Assembly: GCF_043226085.1 (NCBI RefSeq)
Contig: NZ_CP171225.1
Span: 3,844,001-3,908,000, forward strand
Length of the DNA stretch: 64,000 bases
Direction of reading: 5' to 3'
Origin: Amaricoccus sp003258405
GTDB lineage: Bacteria; Pseudomonadota; Alphaproteobacteria; Rhodobacterales; Rhodobacteraceae
A program made the position numbers and the translations under genes. The notes under the pieces are model-generated. The model searched no databases. It was not told where the DNA came from and was given only the letters and a program-made list of their open reading frames with translations. Each line of letters opens with the position of its first letter. The stretch's first letter is position 1. This document shows, in pieces, positions 7,218 through 15,154 of this stretch.

Positions 7218-10200
7218 CGGCTGGCGGGTGTCCTTGTGGTCCAGTAGGTTTCTGTGCTGCGGGCGCGTCCGCAGCCGGCGTCGGCGGCGCCGGTGTTGAT
7301 CGAGCCGCTGCAGCCGCCCGCCTGCACGGGCTGCGGCGCTGCAGTGGGTGTTGCGCTGCCGGACGCGGGGCGGAACCCATCGGCATCATCCATAGAGGCG
7401 ATGGTGCCGGAGGCTGGCGAGAAGCCATCCGCAGGCGCGCGGCCACCCGGGGCGAGCTGGATCACATCGCCGAGCGAGTAGTCGAGGCCAAAGGCATTGG
7501 CGATTGCGGGCGGGGCGTCGATCTGGGTGGTGCGGAAGCTCGCGTCACCCGGCGTCAGCGGCGGGACGCCGCGCGAGAAGCGCTCGACCGCACCGCTTGC
7601 ATCGGCAAGCGTGGTAGAAGGGGTGCCGCCACCATCCGTGCCGCCGCCTGCGGGTTCCACCGTGAGCGTTCCGCTTTCATAGGTGATGCTGTAGTTGCCC
7701 GAAGTAAGGCCATCAGGCGTGATGCTGTAGCTGCCTGGGCCGGAGCTGCTTGTGGCGTCTGTCGCGAAGGTCAGTGTTCCGCCGAGATCGTCCACATCCT
7801 CTCCGTTAACGAATCCATCGCCGGAGACCGTGAAATCGGGGTTCCCGCCGCCCTCGGTCCATGTCGTGTTGCCTGCGGTGATGGTGAGGGCGGCCGGGTC
7901 GATGGTGAGGGTGCCCGGGGCGTAGGTGATGTCGTAGTTGCGGGAGGTGAGGCCGGCGGCCGTGACGCTGTAGCGCCCGGTGTCGGAGCGTCGGGTGGCT
8001 GCGGTCTCGAAGCCGAGGCTGCCGTCGAGATCGTCGAGCGACTGTCCGAGGACGAAGCCCGCCCCGGTGGCCGAGAAGGCGGGATTGGTGCCGCCGTAGG
8101 TGCGGGAGGCGTTGCCTGCGGTGATGGTGAGGGCGGCCGGGTCGATGGTGAGGGTGCCCGGGGCGTAGGTGATGTCGTAGTTGCGGGAGGTGAGGCCGGC
8201 GGCCGTGACGCTGTAGCGCCCGGTGTCGGAGCGTCGGGTGGCTGCGGTCTCGAAGCCGAGGCTGCCGTCGAGATCGTCGAGCGACTGTCCGAGGACGAAG
8301 CCCGCCCCGGTGGCCGAGAAGGCGGGATTGGTGCCGCCGTAGGTGCGGGAGGCGTTGCCTGCGGTGATGGTGAGGGCGGCCGGGTCGATGGTGAGGGTGC
8401 CCGGGGCGTAGGTGATGTCGTAGTTGCGGGAGGTGAGGCCGGCGGCCGTGACGCTGTAGCGCCCGGTGTCGGAGCGTCGGGTGGCTGCGGTCTCGAAGCC
8501 GAGGCTGCCGTCGAGATCGTCGAGCGACTGTCCGAGGACGAAGCCCGCCCCGGTGGCCGAGAAGGCGGGATTGGTGCCGCCGTAGGTGCGGGAGGCGTTG
8601 CCTGCGGTGATGGTGAGGGCGGCCGGGTCGATGGTGAGGGTGCCCGGGGCGTAGGTGATGTCGTAGTTGCGGGAGGTGAGGCCGGCGGCCGTGACGCTGT
8701 AGCGCCCGGTGTCGGAGCGTCGGGTGGCCGCGGTCTCGAAGCCGAGGCTGCCGTCGAGATCGTCGAGCGACTGTCCGAGGACGAAGCCCGCCCCGGTGGC
8801 CGAGAAGGCGGGATTGGTGCCGCCGTAGGTGCGGGAGGCGTTGCCTGCGGTGATGGTGAGGGCGGCCGGGTCGATGGTGAGGGTGCCCGGGGCGTAGGTG
8901 ATGTCGTAGTTGCGGGAGGTGAGGCCGGCGGCCGTGACGCTGTAGCGCCCGGTGTCGGAGCGTCGGGTGGCCGCGGTCTCGAAGCCGAGGCTGCCGTCGA
9001 GATCGTCGAGCGACTGTCCGAGGACGAAGCCCGCCCCGGTGGCCGAGAAGGCCGGGTTGGTGCCGCCGTAGGTGCGGGAGGCGTTGCCTGCGGTGATGGT
9101 GAGGGCGGCCGGGTCGATGGTGAGGGTGCCCGGGGCGTAGGTGATGTCGTAGTTGCGGGAGGTGAGGCCGGCGGCCGTGACGCTGTAGCGCCCGGTGTCG
9201 GAGCGTCGGGTGGCCGCGGTCTCGAAGCCGAGGCTGCCGTCGAGATCGTCGAGCGACTGTCCGAGGACGAAGCCCGCCCCGGTGGCCGAGAAGGCCGGGT
9301 TGGTGCCGCCGTAGGTGCGGGAGGCGTTGCCTGCGGTGATGGTGAGGGCGGCCGGGTCGATGGTGAGGGTGCCCGGGGCGTAGGTGATGTCGTAGTTGCG
9401 GGAGGTGAGGCCGGCGGCCGTGACGCTGTAGCGCCCGGTGTCGGAGCGTCGGGTGGCCGCGGTCTCGAAGCCGAGGCTGCCGTCGAGATCGTCGAGCGAC
9501 TGTCCGAGGACGAAGCCCGCCCCGGTGGCCGAGAAGGCCGGGTTGGTGCCGCCGTAGGTGCGGGAGGCGTTGCCTGCGGTGATGGTGAGGGCGGCCGGGT
9601 CGATGGTGAGGGTGCCCGGGGCGTAGGTGATGTCGTAGTTGCGGGAGGTGAGGCCGGCGGCCGTGACGCTGTAGCGCCCGGTGTCGGAGCGTCGGGTGGC
9701 CGCGGTCTCGAAGCCGAGGCTGCCGTCGAGATCGTCGAGCGACTGTCCGAGGACGAAGCCCGCCCCGGTGGCCGAGAAGGCCGGGTTGGTGCCGCCGTAG
9801 GTGCGGGAGGCGTTGCCTGCGGTGATGGTGAGCGGAGCCGCTTCTACCGTAATGGCTCCCGGGGCGACAACCAGATGATAGCCCTGGCTCGATTGGGTTG
9901 CGCTGACGCGGGTGATGTAGGTGCCTGTGTCGGCGTTGGCTTCGCTGCCGTCGCTCATGACATTCGGTCCGCTGATCAGCGCAGTGGCAAGGCTGTCGCC
10001 TTCGCGGAGGCCAGAGGCGGAATAACCCGGCTCGGCTTCGCTGCCATAGGACTTGCTCAGGGTATCCGCCGTGAGGGTGAGCGTCGGCTGCTCGCCATAG
10101 ACGATGCGGTTCCCGGTTTGGGAGATCGCGGAGGGCGGTGTGGTCGGGTAGGGGCGGCCATAGAGATCAAAGCCGTGGCTCTGCGGCTCGTCCCCTTCGA

Positions 10201-12763
10201 GCCCGTTGAAGCGGTTGACGTAGAGGAGCCATCGGCTGCCGGCGGCCTCGAGCGCGATGGCATCCGCTCCGGCGGCATTCTCGAAGCTGCGACCCGCGGC
10301 AACGACGACAGCATCGCCTCGCCCGGTTCCCACGAGCTGTGCATCGGGGCCGAGCGCGACCTGTTCTTCGGAGGCAAGGGTCAGGCCCGGGACGCAGAAG
10401 AGACCTTCGACATCGATCGTGCCGCGGCCCGATGTGGTGACCGTGACCGGAACCGTTGCATTGATCTCGGCCCCGTCCGCTCCCGGGCCAAGGTGGAAGT
10501 TCCGGTTCTCGGCCAGGCTGAACTGGGGCTCAACCGAGACGGTCGCAGAACCTTCGATCAGCACATTGCCGCCATCGGAGGCGCCGGAGCCGGCACGCAG
10601 ATAGCCATCCCAGCGCTGACGTGTGGCGCTGATGGTCAGATCAGCGCCATCGAGCGCGGCGACCATGCCGATATCGCCGCTGCCGTTCGAAAGCGCGAAG
10701 GTCTCGCCCGTGATGGTGAGCGCGCCACCGGCGCCGGTCACGACCTCGGCAAAGCTGTTCGGATGCGTGCCGCCCACCACCGTCACGGTGGGGGCCGAAA
10801 GCGTGACCTCGGAACTGCCAGTCGAGCTGCCGACCCGAACCCAGCTCGCGCTGTCCTCGCCGCCCTCGATCCGGATCTCGTTTCCGGCGGTGAGGGAAAG
10901 CGGGCCGCTCGCCGAGCGGACCTGGATATGCGCAGCACCCAGTCGTTCGGCACGGTGCAGGACGATGTCGCCCTCGGAGGCGGCAAGGTCGAGCGCGCCG
11001 GTTGTGGTCGAGACGAGCACGTTGCCAGTGGAGGTTTCGCCGATACGAATGTCGCCGCGGGTGGCCTGGAGGGAGACGTTGCCCGCGCCGGAGGCGGAAA
11101 TGTCTTCGGAGACCGTGATGTCGCCGCCCGCCTCGAGAGTGATGCTGCCGTCGCCGCGCGCGGTGATCGAGCGCTTCACGTCGATCGTGCCGCCTGCCTC
11201 AGCGGTGAAGCTGCCATCGGTGCTGCTGATACCCTTTTCGAGCACGATGCCGCCATCGGCTTCAAGTGTGAGAGAGCCGGCGCCGGTCCAGTTGAGCTGG
11301 CGATCGACGACGATGTTGCCCGTATCGCTGCCCGGGGCTCCTGCGGCATCCGTGGTGATCGTGACGTCGCTGCCGCCCTGCAGCACGGCGGCGACGGAAC
11401 TGCCGTTGACGATGTGCTCGCCCGATCCGTCGGTGGGATTGTTGGTGCCGGGCCTCACGGGTGTGCCATAGGTGCTGATCCGCACATCGCGTGGATCCAG
11501 AAGCCAGCTGCCGCCTTCGCCGAGCAAAATGCCCGCATGGACTCCGACTCCGAGCGCGAAGCGGCCGGAAGTCTCGATGGTGCCACCCGCTTCGCCGCCC
11601 GTTGCCGAGAGGGTGCCGCCGATCTCGGTGGTGCCGTCGGACCAGGCGACGACGCTGCCGCCGGTGCCCGAAATGCCGATGGCCGAGAGTTCTGCGCCCC
11701 GGTCGATCCTGAGATTGCCCGCACGCGGAAGAGGGCCCTTGCCGCCAAAATCGCCTCCGACCCGCAGGCTGCCGCCATCGTGCCCACCGTTGGCCAGGAT
11801 ACGGGCTGCGGCCCCGACCGCGATGGTACTGCCCCCCGCGACCGAAATCGCGCCGCCCTTGACGGTGCCCGATGCATCGAGCGAGCCATTCAACTCGAGC
11901 CGCCCATTGCCGCGCCCGGTGATGCGGATCTTGCCACCCTGTCCGGCGGTGCCGCCAGCCCGGATGATACCGGAGGTGTTGATAACGCTCTCGAGCGCCG
12001 AGACGGCAGCGCCGGCGGTGAGGATGACCGTGCCCCCGGCCGCGTCGATCAGGCCTGTGTTGCGCGCGCCGCCGCCCTTCGAATGCCCATCAACGGCGAT
12101 CTGCACCGTGCCGTCGCCCGAAAGGTCGATGGTGCTGCGCTGCCCGGATGCCAGGGCGACGGTGCCGCGCTCCGCGACGATTGCTCCGGCGTTGCGCACA
12201 TCCGTGCCAACGAGAGCCGCGAGACCCGCTTCGCCGATCGTGATCTCGCCCTTGTTGAGAACGGAGGCGCCGGCTTTCTCGCCGCCGCCGATCGAAAGGC
12301 GCCCCTCGGTCTGGAAAAGCTCCGCGTTGACGCGCTGGCTCGTGGCGACGAGACCGGTCGCATCGATCTTGGCACTGCCGGTGAAGAGAACGCCCGCGGT
12401 GTTCTGGATGATGATCGTGCCGGGGGCGGCGAGCGTGCCCTGGATGACGCTGCGGCCGGCGGAGGTCACGCGGTTGAGAGTTGCGGAGACCCGGCCCGGC
12501 TGGTCGAAGACGACGCTCGCTTCACGCCCGACATTGAAGCTCTCCCAATCGATCACGGCGCGGCGGCTGGTCTGGGTGATCCTGGATACAGCGCCCTGTT
12601 GCGAGATAGTTGCCTTGCCACGCACGACGTTTCCGCCCGTCGGGCCCTCGGCGAAAGCGGAGCCGCATCCGAGCGCAAGGAGGGAGACTCCCGCGAGAAG
12701 CATGATACGCGCGGCGTGACACTGTTTTACGCGAATTACTTGGGAAACTTTACTGACGTACAT
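7214..12763 (-). CDS. TpsA exoprotein: filamentous haemagglutinin-type TPS domain with MBG repeats
   Basis: A 1849-residue secreted adhesin-like protein. The N-terminus has an extended signal peptide ending at SAFA, then a TPS secretion domain (about residues 40-300; VDWESFN-like VIDWESFNVG, LNRVTS, and NTAGVLFTGSAKID). A long Gly/Ala beta-helix region follows to about residue 900. Then come ten MBG-type beta-sandwich repeats of 81 residues: one divergent, eight nearly identical (residues 984-1631), and one divergent again. The C-terminal ~220 residues end with two cysteines (1818 and 1831), which recall the cysteine-hook anchor of HMW1-type adhesins. The function is probably surface adhesion; the ligand is unknown. 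The start at 12763 has only a weak ribosome site; a Met at 12703 would shorten the signal peptide. Confidence 0.93.
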   Translation of the reverse strand: MYVSKVSQVIRVKQCHAARIMLLAGVSLLALGCGSAFAEGPTGGNVVRGKATISQQGAVSRITQTSRRAVIDWESFNVGREASVVFDQPGRVSATLNRVTSAGRSVIQGTLAAPGTIIIQNTAGVLFTGSAKIDATGLVATSQRVNAELFQTEGRLSIGGGEKAGASVLNKGEITIGEAGLAALVGTDVRNAGAIVAERGTVALASGQRSTIDLSGDGTVQIAVDGHSKGGGARNTGLIDAAGGTVILTAGAAVSALESVINTSGIIRAGGTAGQGGKIRITGRGNGRLELNGSLDASGTVKGGAISVAGGSTIAVGAAARILANGGHDGGSLRVGGDFGGKGPLPRAGNLRIDRGAELSAIGISGTGGSVVAWSDGTTEIGGTLSATGGEAGGTIETSGRFALGVGVHAGILLGEGGSWLLDPRDVRISTYGTPVRPGTNNPTDGSGEHIVNGSSVAAVLQGGSDVTITTDAAGAPGSDTGNIVVDRQLNWTGAGSLTLEADGGIVLEKGISSTDGSFTAEAGGTIDVKRSITARGDGSITLEAGGDITVSEDISASGAGNVSLQATRGDIRIGETSTGNVLVSTTTGALDLAASEGDIVLHRAERLGAAHIQVRSASGPLSLTAGNEIRIEGGEDSASWVRVGSSTGSSEVTLSAPTVTVVGGTHPNSFAEVVTGAGGALTITGETFALSNGSGDIGMVAALDGADLTISATRQRWDGYLRAGSGASDGGNVLIEGSATVSVEPQFSLAENRNFHLGPGADGAEINATVPVTVTTSGRGTIDVEGLFCVPGLTLASEEQVALGPDAQLVGTGRGDAVVVAAGRSFENAAGADAIALEAAGSRWLLYVNRFNGLEGDEPQSHGFDLYGRPYPTTPPSAISQTGNRIVYGEQPTLTLTADTLSKSYGSEAEPGYSASGLREGDSLATALISGPNVMSDGSEANADTGTYITRVSATQSSQGYHLVVAPGAITVEAAPLTITAGNASRTYGGTNPAFSATGAGFVLGQSLDDLDGSLGFETAATRRSDTGRYSVTAAGLTSRNYDITYAPGTLTIDPAALTITAGNASRTYGGTNPAFSATGAGFVLGQSLDDLDGSLGFETAATRRSDTGRYSVTAAGLTSRNYDITYAPGTLTIDPAALTITAGNASRTYGGTNPAFSATGAGFVLGQSLDDLDGSLGFETAATRRSDTGRYSVTAAGLTSRNYDITYAPGTLTIDPAALTITAGNASRTYGGTNPAFSATGAGFVLGQSLDDLDGSLGFETAATRRSDTGRYSVTAAGLTSRNYDITYAPGTLTIDPAALTITAGNASRTYGGTNPAFSATGAGFVLGQSLDDLDGSLGFETAATRRSDTGRYSVTAAGLTSRNYDITYAPGTLTIDPAALTITAGNASRTYGGTNPAFSATGAGFVLGQSLDDLDGSLGFETAATRRSDTGRYSVTAAGLTSRNYDITYAPGTLTIDPAALTITAGNASRTYGGTNPAFSATGAGFVLGQSLDDLDGSLGFETAATRRSDTGRYSVTAAGLTSRNYDITYAPGTLTIDPAALTITAGNASRTYGGTNPAFSATGAGFVLGQSLDDLDGSLGFETAATRRSDTGRYSVTAAGLTSRNYDITYAPGTLTIDPAALTITAGNTTWTEGGGNPDFTVSGDGFVNGEDVDDLGGTLTFATDATSSSGPGSYSITPDGLTSGNYSITYESGTLTVEPAGGGTDGGGTPSTTLADASGAVERFSRGVPPLTPGDASFRTTQIDAPPAIANAFGLDYSLGDVIQLAPGGRAPADGFSPASGTIASMDDADGFRPASGSATPTAAPQPVQAGGCSGSINTGAADAGCGRARSTETYWTTRTPASR
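7871..9814. repeat. Eight tandem 243-bp repeats (MBG-domain units) inside tpsA
   Basis: Eight head-to-tail units of exactly 243 bp (81 codons) start at 7871, 8114, 8357, 8600, 8843, 9086, 9329 and 9572. They are almost identical at DNA level. Two variant sites are ordered along the array: one reads GCT in the first three units and GCC in the other five, and another reads GCGGGAT in the first four and GCCGGGT in the last four. The unit encodes one complete beta-sandwich domain and keeps the reading frame, so gain or loss of units would change protein length without a frameshift. Confidence 0.97.
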
Positions 12764-12866
12764 GGGGAACTCGACTTGGCGTTTCTGGGAGAGTGTGCCC
12801 CCGGTTCTTCCGGAGAATCAGGGTCTTGGCATACCAACCGCCCCGTGTGCTTTTCGCGGGAGAGTC

Positions 12867-12898
12867 GTTTAGGAAGGTTTAACGATGAAGTTTAGGAA
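12867..12898. promoter_or_regulatory. Direct repeat GTTTAGGAA x2 in the tpsA/protease divergent promoter region
   Basis: The 229-base gap between tpsA and the protease gene contains GTTTAGGAA at 12867-12875 and again at 12890-12898, 23 bases apart, about two helical turns. Such spacing suits a dimeric regulator binding on one face of the helix. No known motif is matched. Confidence 0.25.
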
Positions 12899-12992
12899 CA
12901 GCGGGGCGCTGCGTTAGGGCTACGGAAACCCGCCTCTGCCTAGATCTTTCCTTGGTGCCGCACGGGGGTCGGTACCACTTGGGGGTAAGACC

Positions 12993-13769
12993 ATGGGTGT
13001 CTTTAGGGGAGCCCGCGGGTCCGGCAGGTCCGGACACGGGTGGGCATGGTTTCTTTGTTCGTTTGTCATCGGCCTTTCGTGTCTGCTGTTCTTCGGCCAG
13101 GGTGTCGGTGCGTCTACCGGGCTGCGGCCGATGCGCTTCCACGCCATGGTTGTGAGCGGAGATCTCGTCGGGTCGGCCTTCGCACTCTCGGAGCGGGTGG
13201 CCGTGACCAATGGTCATGTGGTTGAGGGGCGGCGGCCGGGAGATACCGTCAGGCTGGTGGCGTCCGCCGGTTCGGATCGCCAGGCCGATGCGCGGATTCT
13301 CGCGATCAGCCGCCATATGGACCTTGCTGTTCTGTCGATCCCGGCAGGTTTCCTGCCACCGGTCCCGACCGAGCCTGTCCGGAGCCATGGCGGGCTTGCC
13401 GTCGTTGCGGTTGGGGTTGATGCCTCGGGCGGGCCGCGTGCCGGCGACCGTTTGGAGCTTTTCGGGCATGTCACCGAGCCGCGGAAGGATATCGATGTGT
13501 TCGGCCCTGGGCTTGTCGCCCTCGTGCCAGGCGTTCGGCCTGGCTTCTCGGGGGGGCCGATCCTCGACCGCTCCGACCATCTCGTCGGCATGCTGACCGC
13601 GATCCGGCGGGGCACGGCGGCGGCGCGGGTCGTTCAGGCAGGCGCCGGTTCGGCCTATGCCCCACAGGGCGCAAGCGCCATTGCGGACGAAGCCTTCGTC
13701 ATCCGGGCGCATGAGCTCCGGGCCGAGGTGGCCCGCCTGCTCGCGGCGTCGGGCTATGCGGTGCGGTGA
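12993..13769 (+). CDS. Secreted/membrane-anchored trypsin-like serine protease
   Basis: A 258-residue protein with an N-terminal hydrophobic segment (about residues 17-40) followed by a chymotrypsin-fold protease domain. The catalytic triad is visible: His75 in TNGHVV, Asp110 in HMDLAVL, and Ser186 in GFSGGP, where the usual residue before Ser (N or D) is Phe. The domain is degraded-free and close to periplasmic trypsin-like proteases without a PDZ domain. It is divergent from tpsA, sharing a 229-base promoter region, so it may process the exoprotein or respond to the same signal; that is inference. The ribosome site is a G-run GGGGGTAAG. Confidence 0.82.
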   Translation: MGVFRGARGSGRSGHGWAWFLCSFVIGLSCLLFFGQGVGASTGLRPMRFHAMVVSGDLVGSAFALSERVAVTNGHVVEGRRPGDTVRLVASAGSDRQADARILAISRHMDLAVLSIPAGFLPPVPTEPVRSHGGLAVVAVGVDASGGPRAGDRLELFGHVTEPRKDIDVFGPGLVALVPGVRPGFSGGPILDRSDHLVGMLTAIRRGTAAARVVQAGAGSAYAPQGASAIADEAFVIRAHELRAEVARLLAASGYAVR

Positions 13770-13885
13770 GGCGCGCGGTGCCCTGAAGAGCTGTGTGTCG
13801 CTTTCGGTGATTTCGTCCTGACGCCGCCGCTGCCCTGTCCTATAGAGACGGGCAGGGGACATCCGCCGCGCAGGAGGACTGGGCC

Positions 13886-15091
13886 ATGAACCTGGCAGAG
13901 CACGAATTCATCGTCATCGGTGCGGGCATCGCCGGACTGGCGGCGGCGATGGCTCTGGCCCAGCGGCGGGCCCGGGTGAGGGTTCTCGAGCAGGCATCTG
14001 CACTTGGCGAGGTCGGGGCAGGCATTCAGGTCGGACCGAACGGGGTTGCGGTTCTCGAGGCGCTCGGGTTGCGTGATGCCGCCGAAACCTGCGCGAGCCT
14101 GCCGCCTGCGATTGAGCTCCATCATTTTGCCTCCGAGCGCCGCGTGGCCCGAATCCCGCTCGGGCGCCAGTGCATCGCGCGCTACGGGCGGCCCTACTGG
14201 CAGTTCCACCGTGCTGATCTGCTCGCCCTGCTTGAAGCCGGGGCGCGCGAGGCCGGCGTGACCATCGAGACCGCAGCGCGGGTCGCAGATGTCGAGACGT
14301 ACGGAAACCGCTGCCGAGTGACGCTCGAATGCGGCGCAACCCTGCTCGCGGAAGGCGTTATCGCAGCGGATGGCTTGCGCTCGGGTGTGCGCGGACGTCT
14401 CTTCCAAGGCGAGGCGCCGAGCTTTACCGGCCATGTGGCGTGGCGCGGGCTCGTCGATGCCTCGCGTCTTCCCGAGCGGCTCTTTCCCGATGGCGTGAAT
14501 GTCTACATGGGGCCGCGGCGACATCTTGTCACCTATCCGCTCAGGCATGGCGCGCTCCGGAATTTCGTTGCGGTGGAGGAGCGGGATGACTGGGCCATCG
14601 AGGGCTGGACCGAACCTGACGATCCGGCAAACCTGCGCGCGGCCTTTGCCGGGTTCGGCCCACGGGTCAAGCAGCTGCTCGAGGCCGTGGACGAGACCTT
14701 CCTCTGGGGGCTCTTCGACCATCCGCCATTGCCAAACTGGGTGAACGGCACCGTCGCGCTGATCGGGGACGCCTGTCATCCGATGCTGCCCTTTCTGGCG
14801 CAGGGGGCGGGAACCGGCCTCGAGGACGCCTGGGTCCTCGCCGCCGAACTCGATGTCGCGAAGGATCTGGGGCAGGGGCTCCGGGCCTATGAAGCGCGGC
14901 GCAAGCCCCGGGCGACGCGGATCCAGCGCGCCTCGCTCCGCAACGGGCGGATCTACCATCTCGGTCCGGGCATCGGCACGCTGGCCCATCTCGGCCTCTC
15001 GGCCGCATCTGCCGTGGCGCCGAGCGCGCTGCTCGGGCGGTTTGACTGGCTCTACGGGGCGGATGTGGTGAGCGCTCAGGCCACGCTCTGA
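13886..15091 (+). CDS. FAD-dependent aromatic monooxygenase (3-hydroxybenzoate 6-hydroxylase/salicylate hydroxylase type)
   Basis: A 401-residue class A flavoprotein monooxygenase, normal length for the group. Seen: the N-terminal dinucleotide-binding GAGIAG followed by the LEQASALGEVGAGIQVGPN stretch, the DG motif region in AADGLRSGVR (about residues 165-174), and the GD motif ALIGDACHPMLPFLAQGAG (about 289-307). These enzymes hydroxylate aromatic acids in the cytoplasm using NAD(P)H and O2. 3-Hydroxybenzoate or salicylate are the likeliest substrates, but no aromatic ring-cleavage genes are nearby, so the substrate remains open. A strong hairpin follows the stop codon. Confidence 0.87.
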   Translation: MNLAEHEFIVIGAGIAGLAAAMALAQRRARVRVLEQASALGEVGAGIQVGPNGVAVLEALGLRDAAETCASLPPAIELHHFASERRVARIPLGRQCIARYGRPYWQFHRADLLALLEAGAREAGVTIETAARVADVETYGNRCRVTLECGATLLAEGVIAADGLRSGVRGRLFQGEAPSFTGHVAWRGLVDASRLPERLFPDGVNVYMGPRRHLVTYPLRHGALRNFVAVEERDDWAIEGWTEPDDPANLRAAFAGFGPRVKQLLEAVDETFLWGLFDHPPLPNWVNGTVALIGDACHPMLPFLAQGAGTGLEDAWVLAAELDVAKDLGQGLRAYEARRKPRATRIQRASLRNGRIYHLGPGIGTLAHLGLSAASAVAPSALLGRFDWLYGADVVSAQATL

Positions 15092-15129
15092 GGCAAGCCC
15101 CGCGGCGGGCTGCCGCCCCGGGGCTTGCC
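15092..15129. terminator. Terminator hairpin between the monooxygenase gene and phaC (convergent)
   Basis: A 10-bp perfect inverted repeat, GGCAAGCCCC and GGGGCTTGCC, encloses an inner GCGGC/GCCGC stem. It directly follows the stop codon at 15091 and lies between convergent genes. Confidence 0.7.
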
Positions 15130-15154
15130 CGGGGCGCTGCTTGTTTCTGCAGTC

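Noticed and set aside
7871..9814. Possible CRISPR or satellite array
   Set aside because: Units are 243 bp, in frame, contiguous without unique spacers and inside a coding gene; they encode a protein domain.
9875..12895. A 1006-codon open frame antisense to tpsA
   Set aside because: It is a GC-rich shadow of the repeat-rich tpsA gene, low in complexity, and has no ribosome site or domain; the tpsA strand carries the signal peptide, TPS domain and repeats.
12885..12917. Ten-codon open frame (ATG...TAG) in the tpsA/protease gap as a leader peptide
   Set aside because: Too short, without a ribosome site or attenuator-like structure; probably chance.
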